NCBI GenBank assembly: GCA_018335035.1
Contig: JAGXKT010000001.1
Location: forward strand, 62,001 to 126,000
Direction of reading: 5' to 3'
Source: Phycisphaerae bacterium
GTDB taxonomy: Bacteria; Planctomycetota; Phycisphaerae; SM23-33
DNA length: 64,000 nucleotides
The notes beneath the pieces are model-generated. The model ran no database searches, had not been told where the DNA came from, and worked only from the letters and a program-made list of their open reading frames with translations. Positions 25,462 through 33,801 of the stretch are shown in pieces (position 1 is the stretch's first letter; every line of letters starts with the position of its first letter). Made by a program: the position numbers and the translations under genes.

Positions 25462-26643
25462 TTAGCGCCCGAAGAGGATCACCAGGTCTTCGCCGTAGGG
25501 GCGCAGGACGGTCATGAACGGGTCGTAGGCGAGCATGACCAGCACGGACGCCGCGGCCAGCCAGGGACCGTAGGGCAACTCGCGCCGCGCGCGACCCAGG
25601 GAGGCGCCGGCCGCCCAGAGCAGTCCGAAGAACGGCGCGACGAAGAACGCCACCGACGGGACGATCCAGCCGGTCGCGGCGCCGACAGCCGCGAGGATGT
25701 GCACGTCACCGAGGCCCATTGCCTCCTTGCCGAAGCCCAGCGTGCCGAGGATGCGCATGCCCCAGATCCACAGCCCGCCGATGAGGTAGCCGAACACGGC
25801 CGCTCCGGCGCCGAGCAGGCGCGGCGCCATCTGGGGGTGGCGACCTTCGTCGAGCAGGTCGGCCCAGGCCTGCCCGGCCGCGGGGACGTAATGCAGCACG
25901 GCCCAGGCGGCGATTGCCAGGATCACGGACGGGGTCAGGAACAGCACCTCCCGAAGCACCTCGATGCGCGGGTTGACGCCGTGGGCGCGCGTCACGGCGA
26001 CGCCGCTGGGACGTTTCGGGTCGGTCGCCTCGTCGCCGCGCGCGGTGGGTTCGGCATCGGCGAAGCTCGGGCGGATGAACCCCGCGCGCAGCAGGGCGAC
26101 GGCAATCGCCAGGCCCGGCACGGCCGCAAAGCTCATCGCCACGGGCACCGGTCCGACGGGCGTCCAGAAGGGGTGCGGCTGGAAGCCGGCGGCGGCGACG
26201 GCGATGATTGAGCAGACCCAGAGGACTTCCAGCGGCACCAGCCACAGATCGGCGTCGACGAGCGACGCGGCCAGAAGACCGCAGAGCAGCGCGGCGTGAG
26301 CGGCGAACATCGGCCAGTCCTGCGGGAGGGTCGTCGCGCCGCGGCGGACGTCCAGGACGAAATAGCAGACGTACAAGCCGGACACCAGCACGGCGGTGGC
26401 GAACTCCACGATCGCGTAGCGCGGCGAGATGCGCCCGGAGCAGTCGCGGCAGCGTCCGCGCAGGATGAACCAACTGGCGATGGGGATGTTATCGTACCAG
26501 CGGATCGGCCGGCCGCAACGGGGGCAGTGGCTTCCTGGGAAGACGATGCTCTCGCCGCGAGGCAGGCGATATACCAGCACGTTGAGAAAACTGCCCACGC
26601 ACGCGCCACCGACGAACAGAATGACCGTCCAAAACAGTTCCAT
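25462..26643 (-). CDS. Prepilin peptidase (A24 family)
   Basis: A 393-residue membrane aspartic peptidase that cleaves the leader of type IV prepilins and methylates the new N-terminus. The N-terminal methyltransferase-type domain shows GSFLNVLVYRLPRGES and the zinc tetracysteine CPRCG...CRDC. The catalytic aspartates appear as DADLW (first) and GLGDVH (second, GxGD motif). The protein is about 100 residues longer than usual because of an extra hydrophilic loop and membrane region between the two catalytic motifs (about 180-290). No pilin or secretion gene is nearby. Confidence 0.92.
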   Translation of the reverse strand: MELFWTVILFVGGACVGSFLNVLVYRLPRGESIVFPGSHCPRCGRPIRWYDNIPIASWFILRGRCRDCSGRISPRYAIVEFATAVLVSGLYVCYFVLDVRRGATTLPQDWPMFAAHAALLCGLLAASLVDADLWLVPLEVLWVCSIIAVAAAGFQPHPFWTPVGPVPVAMSFAAVPGLAIAVALLRAGFIRPSFADAEPTARGDEATDPKRPSGVAVTRAHGVNPRIEVLREVLFLTPSVILAIAAWAVLHYVPAAGQAWADLLDEGRHPQMAPRLLGAGAAVFGYLIGGLWIWGMRILGTLGFGKEAMGLGDVHILAAVGAATGWIVPSVAFFVAPFFGLLWAAGASLGRARRELPYGPWLAAASVLVMLAYDPFMTVLRPYGEDLVILFGR

Positions 26644-26695
26644 GGTCGCTTCCCCGCGACAGGATACCAGTCGTGTCGGATTTCGCCAGCGCCGA

Positions 26696-28108
26696 TCAGC
26701 GCGCGCCGGTCGTTGTATCCGCGGCGGGCATTGTCAGTCGTAGGGTGCGAACGATGCGCTCCAACTGCTTGCGCCGGTTGGCCCTGTGCGGCGCTGCGGC
26801 CGTCACGGCCACCACGCGCCGACGATCGACGGCCACCAGAGCGACCAGCACGTGGTCGCGTCCGTCGCGGCGGAAGGTCCCTGTCAGCAGTGCCGCCGGC
26901 ACGCCGCCGGCGAGCATCAGCGACTGTTGGGGGTTGGGCTCGAATTCGCTGTAAGCGGTCTGCAGCCGCTCGGCCATTTGAGTCAGGCGGCGGTCCGGCT
27001 CCACGGGGCGAGGGGCGCGTTGCTGACGAATCTGGAGATGGGCGCCGTCGTCGGCGCGAAAGGCGACTGCGGCCGGGCCGCCGTCCGTATCGCTCGGCGC
27101 GAATGCCGCCGGAATGTCCATGCTGAAGCCCGCACGGGCGTCTCGGTAGCGGTTGGTGTCCGCGCCCGCCGCCTCCCAACCGACCGCGTGGAGCCCGCCG
27201 GGCAACGGTTTGGGCGGTTCGCCGTCGCCGCGACGAAATCGCACGGACTTGCGGGATGTGATCCGGTGGACGCGGCGGAAGCCCTCGATGCGGGTTCGCG
27301 CCTCGACCTTGGCCGATTCGTCCAGCCAGATGCCCGTTCGCGTGTCGATCAGCCAGCGGCGCGTGGCTGTGGCGTCGATGGGCCGCCCCGCGGCTTCGGT
27401 CTGGAGCGTCATCCGTCCGCGGACCTCGGCGACGCCGTCGCGGACGGCCTCCAACGTGAACTGCGCCTCGCGGACGGTCCACGGCGCTCCGCCGGTCGGT
27501 GCCGCCGCTTTCGTCCACGCCTTGAGTCCCTCGGCCGGCGGTGTCCACGCCTCACCGACGGCGAGGGACCGTTTCGGCATTAGCGCCGCGCGGTGCGCCG
27601 GGCGGGCCTGAAGCCACGTCCGGCCCAACATAACGTCCTTGATCAGGGCGATTTGTGCGGCGGACAGCGTGGGCGTATCCGGGCTGACGAGCGTGGACGG
27701 ATCGCAGCGATAGGCCCCGTTGCTGCGGTCGGCCCGGCCGAAGACGATCCCCAGTCGCACGGTGTCGGCGAAGGCCTGCTCACGCGGGCGGGTGGCATAG
27801 ACGTCGCGCGTGATAGAGGCCGCCCGCAGGCGAAGCCGGCTTGCCCGGCCGTCGGCACCAATGTCGAGAACGGTCTGGGACACCTGTCCCGTCGTCCGTT
27901 CGTGATGGTCGCGGACAGTGCGTCCTGCAGTCGTCTTGAACTGCATGACGCTTTCGCGAACGGTGGACCAGTAGACCACGTCGCCGCGGCGCAGCTCCGG
28001 CCGGCGGGACAGGTCGTACCGCTCATCGCTCCACGCGCCGTTGCAGCCGCAAGCGAGCAGCGTCGCGGCGGCGAGAAGCGCGATTGCGAACAGGCCTGTC
28101 CGTCTCAT
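26696..28108 (-). CDS. Predicted lipoprotein with C-terminal PsbP/DcrB-like domain
   Basis: A 470-residue protein with a lipoprotein signal (LLACGC lipobox around residue 19). The central part (about 30-310) is an unrecognised beta-rich domain. The last 150 residues, beginning at a YRDARAGFSMDIPAAF motif, resemble the DcrB/PsbP-like fold also seen in the protein at 17872. Start: ATG at 28108 preceded by GGGAG with 6-nt spacing (ATG 28114 is an alternative). The frame is open well upstream, but that part overlaps argG on another frame and is not coding. Confidence 0.7.
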   Translation of the reverse strand: MRRTGLFAIALLAAATLLACGCNGAWSDERYDLSRRPELRRGDVVYWSTVRESVMQFKTTAGRTVRDHHERTTGQVSQTVLDIGADGRASRLRLRAASITRDVYATRPREQAFADTVRLGIVFGRADRSNGAYRCDPSTLVSPDTPTLSAAQIALIKDVMLGRTWLQARPAHRAALMPKRSLAVGEAWTPPAEGLKAWTKAAAPTGGAPWTVREAQFTLEAVRDGVAEVRGRMTLQTEAAGRPIDATATRRWLIDTRTGIWLDESAKVEARTRIEGFRRVHRITSRKSVRFRRGDGEPPKPLPGGLHAVGWEAAGADTNRYRDARAGFSMDIPAAFAPSDTDGGPAAVAFRADDGAHLQIRQQRAPRPVEPDRRLTQMAERLQTAYSEFEPNPQQSLMLAGGVPAALLTGTFRRDGRDHVLVALVAVDRRRVVAVTAAAPHRANRRKQLERIVRTLRLTMPAADTTTGAR

Positions 28109-28124
28109 CGCCATCTCCCATATG

Positions 28125-28220
28125 GGGGTGCTAGTCACCACCAAGGGCACAAAGCGAGAGCTTGTAGACAATAAGAACCCTTTTGTGGTGCATGTTTTCG
28201 CAGTGTTCCTTGTGTTGAGC
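28125..28220. repeat. Degenerate inverted low-complexity arms between two minus-strand genes
   Basis: The 125-bp gap upstream of the lipoprotein gene is AT-richer than its surroundings. It holds CACCACCAAGGGCACAAAG near its left end and, reading the other strand, CACCACAAAAGGG and CAACACAAGGAACAC near its right end. The arms are similar and inverted but too diverged to define a unit. Possibly a decayed relative of the 7-nt arrays elsewhere. Confidence 0.3.
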
Positions 28221-28233
28221 CGTGACGCTTGCG

Positions 28234-29439
28234 TCAGTCGCCGCCGCGTCCGCGCATCTGCAGACCGAACAGGCGGATAAAGCCCGTCGCGTCGGCCGGC
28301 GTATACTCGGCGCCCATCGTGAAGCTCGCCAGGTCGGTCGAGTACAGGGACTGGGGCGACTCGATGCCGGCGACGGTGGCGTGGCCCTTGAAGCATTTGA
28401 CCCGCACCGAGCCGGTGACGTTTCGCTGCGTCGCGTCGACGAAGGCGTCCAGCGCCTCGCGCAGCGGCGTGAACCATTTGCCGTCGTAAACCAACTCGGC
28501 GTACTTCAGCGCGAGTTGCTGTTTGTGGTGGGCCGTGTCGCGGTCCAGCGTGACGCTTTCCAGCGCGCGATGGGCCGTCAGCAGCATCGTCCCGCCGGGC
28601 GTCTCGTAGCAGCCGCGGCTCTTGATGCCCACCAGGCGGTTTTCCACGAGCCCAACCTGCCCGACGGCGTGCTTGCCGCCGAGGGCGTTGAGCCGCTCGA
28701 TCAGGTCCTCGCCGGACAGTCGCACGCCGTCCAGCGCGACCGGCACGCCGCGTTCGAAGTCGATCTGCGCGTAGGCGGGCGCGTCGGGCGCCTGGGCGAC
28801 CGGGACGGACATCATCCACAGGTCGTCGGATGGCTCGTTGGCCGGGTCCTCCAACTCGGCGCCCTCGTGGCTGATGTGCCAGAGGTTCCGGTCGCGGGAG
28901 TAGATTTTCTCGGACGTGACGGGCACGTCGATGCCGCGCGCCTCGGCATAGGCAATCGCCGCCTCGCGGCTGGTCAGGTCGAATGTGGGGTCTTTCCACG
29001 GCGCGATGATCGCCAACTCCGGCGCTAAGGCCATGAACGTCAGCTCGAAGCGGACCTGGTCGTTGCCTTTTCCCGTCGCCCCGTGGGCGACGGCGTCGGC
29101 GCCTTCGGCGCGGGCGCAGTCGACCTGGGCCTTGGCGATCAGCGGCCGGGCGATCGACGTGCCCAGCAGGTACAGGTGCTCGTAGACGCTTCCGGCCCGC
29201 AGGAGCTTGAAGCAATAATCCTCGGCGAACTGCTTGCGCAGGTCGGCCACGACGCACTTGGCGGCGCCGCTGGTGCGGGCCTTGTCCTCGATGCCCTCCA
29301 GTTCGCCGGCGCCTTGCCCGACGTCCGCGGCAAAGGCGACGACCTCGCAGTCGTAACGCTCCTTGAGCCACGGCAGTATCACCGAGGTATCCAGCCCGCC
29401 GGAGTAGGCCAGCACGATCTTCTTGACAGCTTTTGCCAT
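28234..29439 (-). CDS. argG: Argininosuccinate synthase
   Basis: A 401-residue cytoplasmic enzyme that condenses citrulline and aspartate with ATP in arginine synthesis. The N-terminal PP-loop AYSGGLDTS (about 10-18), the citrulline/aspartate-binding ARAEGADAVAHGATGKGNDQ region and family length are all standard. The ATG at 29439 follows GGGAGACGCGCG; the open frame upstream to 29547 lacks a ribosome-binding site. No argH is adjacent; a likely argD lies 30 kb away. Confidence 0.95.
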   Translation of the reverse strand: MAKAVKKIVLAYSGGLDTSVILPWLKERYDCEVVAFAADVGQGAGELEGIEDKARTSGAAKCVVADLRKQFAEDYCFKLLRAGSVYEHLYLLGTSIARPLIAKAQVDCARAEGADAVAHGATGKGNDQVRFELTFMALAPELAIIAPWKDPTFDLTSREAAIAYAEARGIDVPVTSEKIYSRDRNLWHISHEGAELEDPANEPSDDLWMMSVPVAQAPDAPAYAQIDFERGVPVALDGVRLSGEDLIERLNALGGKHAVGQVGLVENRLVGIKSRGCYETPGGTMLLTAHRALESVTLDRDTAHHKQQLALKYAELVYDGKWFTPLREALDAFVDATQRNVTGSVRVKCFKGHATVAGIESPQSLYSTDLASFTMGAEYTPADATGFIRLFGLQMRGRGGD

Positions 29440-29583
29440 CGCGCGTCTCCCGCAAAAGGCGACATGGTAGCAGTCCTTACGCCGTTGTTCCAGCGAAGCT
29501 GCCCGCGCCACCGGCGAAAGCGGCCCGTCGCCCATAGGGGGCGGCATATCGCCAGATCCGTCCGGGCTTACCTACCAATCAGC

Positions 29584-29685
29584 TATGCAGAAACGTCACC
29601 GCTGACGTGTCAGCCCGGGTGGGCATGCCTGCCCACCAACCGGCCCGTAGCTGCTTATGCAGAAACATCACGGCTGCCGTGCTAG
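29584..29685 (+). repeat. 30-nt direct repeat pair with intervening hairpin
   Basis: Two copies of a 30-nt unit starting TATGCAGAAACRTCAC at 29584-29613 and 29656-29685 (5 mismatches), 72 nt apart. Between them is a perfect 8-bp hairpin GGTGGGCA-TGCC-TGCCCACC (29618-29637). The first copy also contains GCTGAC-GT-GTCAGC. The element lies in the 260-bp space between the TPR lipoprotein gene (ends 29700) and argG (starts 29439). No gene, terminator or tRNA fits. Confidence 0.7.
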
Positions 29686-29699
29686 TCTTCGCCCGGAGG

Positions 29700-30608
29700 T
29701 TACTCGTCGGCCGTGATGTGCTGCTGGAGCATTTCGGCGCGGCTGGCGCCGGCGCGGGCCTCGTCATCGTGTCCGTTGGAGGCCTTCCACACGGCACGGT
29801 AGTGGCGTTCGGCCGCAGCGAACTCGCCCGCCGCCTCGCAGGCGGCCGCAAGGTTCAACCGCAGGTCCGCCGCATCCGGCCGCTTCGCCAGCGCCGTGCG
29901 GAAATGCTCCGCTGCGGCGACGAAGTCGCCCTCGCCGGCGGCGCGGCGTCCGGCGTCGGCGTCCTCGCCGCCGCCGGCGCGAAACGTCAGCGTCACTGGT
30001 ACGTTCAGCGGCTCGACCATCGATCGGGCGGTCTCGACGCAACGCCTCAGCAACTCGCGGATGATCTGCCCGGTCGGCGGGACATGTTCCGGATCGTCCC
30101 CGCGCCGCAAGCCGTCCGGACTGCGGACGCGCGGGTCGCGCGTCGAGTCGTACGTCTTGCGTACCTCCAGCCGCACGGGCGCGGGGTGTCCCGCGGCCGC
30201 AACAGCGAGCACCGTTCGCACGCGGACGTGCCGGATCAGCGACGGCAATGCGACCGTGACCAAGGCATGGTCGGCTCTGTCGGCGATCGACGGATCGCGC
30301 CGCCGCACGGACCGCGTGCCGCGCTCGTCAGTGGCCTCGACGGTGACGCTTCCGGTGACGATGCGCGCGGCGCCGTTGTCGGCGGCATCCAGGTCCGCGA
30401 ACTGCCGGGCGACTTCCGCCTTCAGCACGTCCGCGGTCCAGTCGCTGCCTTCGCCGACGGCCTGAAAGCGCCCCGCCTGCACGGCATCGCCGGGCGGCAG
30501 GTTCACGGCCGCCGGAAGCGCGTGAGTGATGTGAACGGTGGGGCCTGCACAGCCGACCAGCACGGAAGCCAGCGCCAGTGCGAAACATACGAGATGCCGT
30601 GTCCGCAT
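29700..30608 (-). CDS. Predicted lipoprotein with C-terminal TPR motifs
   Basis: A 302-residue protein with a lipoprotein signal (SVLVGC lipobox, Cys about residue 20). The middle part is an unrecognised beta-rich domain that mentions no known motif; the last 90 residues contain two TPR-like helices pairs (GEGDFVAAAEHFRTALAKRP, then AGEFAAAERHYRAVW). Probably an envelope-facing protein-interaction protein. Preceded by GAGGAGAAGG. It is divergent from the HAD lipoprotein gene, sharing a 135-bp intergenic region. Confidence 0.7.
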   Translation of the reverse strand: MRTRHLVCFALALASVLVGCAGPTVHITHALPAAVNLPPGDAVQAGRFQAVGEGSDWTADVLKAEVARQFADLDAADNGAARIVTGSVTVEATDERGTRSVRRRDPSIADRADHALVTVALPSLIRHVRVRTVLAVAAAGHPAPVRLEVRKTYDSTRDPRVRSPDGLRRGDDPEHVPPTGQIIRELLRRCVETARSMVEPLNVPVTLTFRAGGGEDADAGRRAAGEGDFVAAAEHFRTALAKRPDAADLRLNLAAACEAAGEFAAAERHYRAVWKASNGHDDEARAGASRAEMLQQHITADE

Positions 30609-30650
30609 GATGCCTTCTCCTCATCGGCCGGGCGCGACCAACCGTACGGG

Positions 30651-30683
30651 CAGTTAACTGTATACGCCACGCACGTGCAAGTG
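30651..30683 (-). promoter_or_regulatory. Candidate promoter with 10-bp palindrome for the TPR lipoprotein gene
   Basis: Minus strand: TTGCAC, 17-nt spacer, TTAACT. The -10 overlaps a perfect palindrome CAGTTAACTG (30651-30660), and GCACGTGC lies near the -35. Possible operator. Confidence 0.35.
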
Positions 30684-30743
30684 GCTTGATTCCGACTCGT
30701 GTCGCGCCTACCTTTCAGTGGACCCGCGTTGTCGGAGACCGAC

Positions 30744-31733
30744 ATGCGACAGTGGCTTGCACTGGCGTTTCTGGCATTGCCCGGCTGTGGCGCTCAGGCG
30801 CACCTGCTCGGCACGCGCGGCACGTATCTGATGACCGTCTACGACGTCCTGAGCCGTCCAGGCGAGACGGTGGACCTCGCCGCACGCCTCCGCGGCGGAG
30901 ATTTCCTGCGAGACCGTCCAGGTTACGTCGTTCGCTTCCGTCGCGGCGCCGGTCCGGAGCTGTTCAAAGCCGCCGAGACGGACGAGAGCGGCCGGGCCGT
31001 TGTCGAATTCACGCCCGAGATGCCCGGCGACTACCGCTTCACCATCGATCTGGCCGCCGCGGGCTTCGCCGGCTCGCCGCCGCGGCCGCAGGAGTTGCAC
31101 GTCGCCTGCCGCGCCGCCGACGAGCCGATCGCCGTGGTGGATCTCGACCGCACGCTCGTCGCAAGCGGCTTCCAGGCGGTCCTGGTCGGCGATCCCGAGC
31201 CGATGCCCGGTTCCGTGGCGGTCATGCAGCGCCTGGAGAAGGACCACACCATCGCTTACCTGACCCACCGCCCGGACTTCTTCGGCATCAAGAGCCGCGC
31301 CTGGCTTGCCGAGCACGGCTACCCGCCCGGACCCGTGTTGCTGTCCAGCGTTTCCGGCTTTCTCGCCGGCAGCGGCGCCTACAAGACCGAGGCGATCGCC
31401 CGATTGCGCGAGCGGTTCAGCGCGCTGCGCGTCGGCATTGGCGACAAGGTCTCCGATGCCCTGGCCTACCACGAAAACGGCCTCCACAGCATCCTCATCC
31501 TACCCATGCCCACCGGCGACGACCCGGAGGATTACGCCGAACTGGCCCTTGCGCTGGGGCGCCTTCCCGACGCCGTCGACGTGGTTACCAACTGGGACCA
31601 GGTCGCCCGCGCTATCTTCGATGGCGAGCGCTTCCCCGCGCGCCCGATCGAGGAGCGCCTCGAACGCCGCGCCAGGCAGTTGAAGCTCGACACAGCCGGC
31701 GCGACGTCCCGGCGCCAGGGAGGCAGCCCATGA
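30744..31733 (+). CDS. Exported lipoprotein with HAD-type phosphatase domain (lipin/App1-like)
   Basis: A 329-residue protein. N-terminal lipobox LPGC (Cys about 15) is followed by a beta-sandwich-like domain (about 20-120) and then a HAD-fold phosphatase domain: motif I DLDRTLVAS (about 130-138, DxDxT), motif II Thr in LTHRPD, a lysine (YKTEAI) and motif IV GDKVSDALAY. The order beta-domain plus HAD resembles the lipin LNS2 and yeast App1 phosphatidate phosphatases, but the substrate is not established. A HAD enzyme exported as a lipoprotein is unusual. ATG at 30744 follows GGAG; the stop overlaps the next ATG as ATGA. Confidence 0.72.
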   Translation: MRQWLALAFLALPGCGAQAHLLGTRGTYLMTVYDVLSRPGETVDLAARLRGGDFLRDRPGYVVRFRRGAGPELFKAAETDESGRAVVEFTPEMPGDYRFTIDLAAAGFAGSPPRPQELHVACRAADEPIAVVDLDRTLVASGFQAVLVGDPEPMPGSVAVMQRLEKDHTIAYLTHRPDFFGIKSRAWLAEHGYPPGPVLLSSVSGFLAGSGAYKTEAIARLRERFSALRVGIGDKVSDALAYHENGLHSILILPMPTGDDPEDYAELALALGRLPDAVDVVTNWDQVARAIFDGERFPARPIEERLERRARQLKLDTAGATSRRQGGSP

Positions 31734-33217
31734 GCCCCGTGCCGCGACACGCCGTCTGCGTTGTCACGGCCGTATTTCTGGGCGCCGCGCAGTCCGGGTG
31801 CATCGCCCATCATCCGGTCACGCCGGAGCAGATGGATCGCTACTGGACATTGCGGCCCGATCCGGTGGAAGGGGCGGACCTCTACCGTCCCGTGGTCAGC
31901 CAGACGAAGCTGCCGGGCAAGTGGATCATCCGTCGAGAGGAAAGCTTGCTGCGATCGACGATCAGCATCGTCCAGGCGCTGGACCGCCTGGACGAAGGGG
32001 CGCCCGTCATCGATCTCAGCGTTAGCGACGAGCACGCCGAGATGCTTTCCGAGATGCTTTCCGAGACACGCGCGGCGCTGGAGGAGCTCCAGCGGCTGTC
32101 CCGCGCCAGCGCGACGGGGGATTACGACCGATGGGCCGAGACGCTCGCTCACGCGCTGGCGCAGTTCGAGCGGATCTCGCGCCTCGCCGCCGGGCGCCCG
32201 GGCGATGAAGGCGCCGGTGAGGGGGTGTCCGCCCGCCCGGTGCTGGAAATGCTCGCGGTGTACCTCAACGAGCAGACCGGCGGCACGCTGCTCGGAGGCC
32301 TCGGTGGCGATGACGTCTCCCGCTTGCGCCGCACGCTGGGACACCTGACACTGCGACTGGGCTTCGCCATTTCCGGGCGCCGCCCACCCGACGGGCTGCT
32401 CGACGAGACGCTGGATCGCCTTGCCGCTGCCGAGGATCCCTACGCCGCCGAGGAGGCGCTGGCGGAACTTCTGCTAGCGCAGGTGCGCGACGCCGAGCCG
32501 GTCGCACGCAGCGATACGCTCGCCGGCAGCGTGCGATCGGCCGTCGACGCCGGGGTCAAGGCCGTCGCCGTGCTCGACCACCTCGTCCGCCAGTGGGATC
32601 GCGTCGACCGTGTCGAGTTGGCACTGCGCCGCCGCGCCGAACGCGACGGTAACGCGGCGTCTGCGGACGATTCCGGCGTGGTTCTCGAGGCGCTCGTCGC
32701 CGTCCGTGCGGGTCATGAGGTTCGCCTCGCCGACGTCGTTCCGTTCCAGCCGGTGGTTACCTTTGCCGGCACCAGCCGCATCGCCGTCGTTCCGTCCGCG
32801 CCACCGACCGGCGAACTCGTCGTGTCCTTCAATGCGGTCAGCGACGATGGGGGAGTGGCGCTGCGTTTCGAGGGGCTTATCTACGCCCTGGCGCGGCTTC
32901 TGGTGGTCCCCATCGACGACGCGCACCTCCGCGAGGTTCGCGTCCTGTCCGAATCGCGCCGAACGGGGACCGGACTGCTGCATGTGTCCGTTCTGCTGGA
33001 GGCCACCGGCGGGCGCGGCGACCGCCGTCGCATGATCGTCTACGAGCAGGCCGCCCGCCGCGAGGTTCGCCGCAGGCCGTTCGCCATCGCGTATCCGCTG
33101 CAAGGCCGGCTGAGGACATTCAGCTACCTCACGCCCACTCGTCGCTACACCTATCGAAGCGTCAAGGGGGATGCCGGCTGGTTCGCCGCCGACGCCGAGG
33201 AAAATTCCTCCCGCTGA
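31730..33217 (+). CDS. Predicted lipoprotein of unknown function
   Basis: A 495-residue protein with a lipoprotein signal (AAQSGC lipobox, Cys about residue 24). The body is Arg/Glu/Leu-rich and mainly helical up to about residue 330, with a beta-rich C-terminus (PFAIAYPLQGRLRTFSYL). No family recognised. The ATG at 31730 overlaps the stop of the HAD lipoprotein gene, so the two are translationally coupled and may act together at the membrane. The frame is open upstream, but that part is a shadow of the HAD gene. Confidence 0.7.
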   Translation: MSPVPRHAVCVVTAVFLGAAQSGCIAHHPVTPEQMDRYWTLRPDPVEGADLYRPVVSQTKLPGKWIIRREESLLRSTISIVQALDRLDEGAPVIDLSVSDEHAEMLSEMLSETRAALEELQRLSRASATGDYDRWAETLAHALAQFERISRLAAGRPGDEGAGEGVSARPVLEMLAVYLNEQTGGTLLGGLGGDDVSRLRRTLGHLTLRLGFAISGRRPPDGLLDETLDRLAAAEDPYAAEEALAELLLAQVRDAEPVARSDTLAGSVRSAVDAGVKAVAVLDHLVRQWDRVDRVELALRRRAERDGNAASADDSGVVLEALVAVRAGHEVRLADVVPFQPVVTFAGTSRIAVVPSAPPTGELVVSFNAVSDDGGVALRFEGLIYALARLLVVPIDDAHLREVRVLSESRRTGTGLLHVSVLLEATGGRGDRRRMIVYEQAARREVRRRPFAIAYPLQGRLRTFSYLTPTRRYTYRSVKGDAGWFAADAEENSSR

Positions 33218-33229
33218 GACGCCATGGGG

Positions 33230-33258
33230 TTGACGCCGGCCGTCCGTTAGGGTAATGT
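33230..33258 (+). promoter_or_regulatory. Candidate promoter of the umuD-like gene
   Basis: TTGACG (33230-33235), exactly 17 nt, TAATGT (33253-33258), then only 6 nt to the ATG at 33265. This predicts a leaderless umuD-like mRNA. No LexA-type operator (CTG-N10-CAG or GAAC-N4-GTTC) was seen. Confidence 0.4.
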
Positions 33259-33264
33259 ACGGGT

Positions 33265-33603
33265 ATGGAAACGTCGCGAATTCCATACCTGGGCCCCATC
33301 ACGGCCGGGTTCCCGAAGGCATCCGAGGGCTATGAGGATTGCCCGATCGACCTCCAGGCACTGCTGGTGCCCCAGCCGGCGGCGACGTTTTTCTTCCGTG
33401 TCGTCGGCGACGACCTCCGCGCCGACGGCGTTCCGGCCGGGGCGGTGCTGGTCGTCGATCGCTCCTGTCGCCCGCGCCGCGGACGCCTGGCCGTGGTCGA
33501 GCAGGACGGGGCCTTCCTCGCTACGCGCCTCGGCGACACACCGCGCCCCGACGCCGTCGTCGGTGTCGTCACCGCCTCCATCGTGCAGATGGGACGGGGA
33601 TGA
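33265..33603 (+). CDS. UmuD-like protein without the catalytic Ser-Lys dyad
   Basis: A 112-residue protein of the LexA/UmuD S24 family. It aligns without gaps to residues 11-122 of E. coli UmuD (constant offset of 10). An Ala14-Gly15 bond stands where UmuD cleaves (Cys24-Gly25), and PIDLQALL matches RIDLNQLL. The catalytic Ser60 is Asp50 (VVGDDL in place of ASGDSM) and Lys97 is Thr87 (DGAFLATRL in place of DGEFTVKKL). Self-cleavage by the known mechanism should therefore be impossible. It is 198 bp upstream of umuC, so a role as an obligate partner of UmuC is likely; whether it needs processing is open. Confidence 0.85.
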   Translation: METSRIPYLGPITAGFPKASEGYEDCPIDLQALLVPQPAATFFFRVVGDDLRADGVPAGAVLVVDRSCRPRRGRLAVVEQDGAFLATRLGDTPRPDAVVGVVTASIVQMGRG

Positions 33604-33606
33604 GGG

Positions 33607-33641
33607 AGGGCTGAGAACAGAGGACTGAGGGCTGAGGATTG
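33607..33641 (+). repeat. Heptanucleotide array, AGGRYTG type, between umuD-like and umuC genes
   Basis: Five contiguous 7-nt units at 33607, 33614, 33621, 33628 and 33635 (AGGGCTG, AGAACAG, AGGACTG, AGGGCTG, AGGATTG), starting 4 nt after the umuD-like stop codon. The rest of the 198-bp gap contains a small hairpin GCATGG-CTAA-CCATGC (33684-33699) and GAGCGTAGCGAGTCGAAGGG (33765-33784). Confidence 0.8.
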
Positions 33642-33801
33642 AGAGCGGGGCGTGGCGTGGCATGGCTTGGCCGGGCGTTTTTTGCATGGCTAACCATGCT
33701 CTCCCGGATCGGGAATGCCGTGGTGGGCTCTGCGCGCCAAACCACGGCGCCGGCTCGTCCTGGGCGAGCGTAGCGAGTCGAAGGGCGGATAGCGTCGAGA
33801 C

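Noticed and set aside
26696-29455. Apparent 919-residue fusion of argG region and lipoprotein
   Set aside because: The upstream part is a shadow frame of argG; the true start at 28108 has GGGAG and a lipoprotein signal.
29584-29685. Possible CRISPR array
   Set aside because: Only two diverged copies with an unequal spacer and no cas genes in the window.
30686-31730. N-terminal extension of the second lipoprotein to 843 residues
   Set aside because: The extension is an out-of-frame reading of the HAD gene; the ATGA overlap and lipobox fix the start at 31730.
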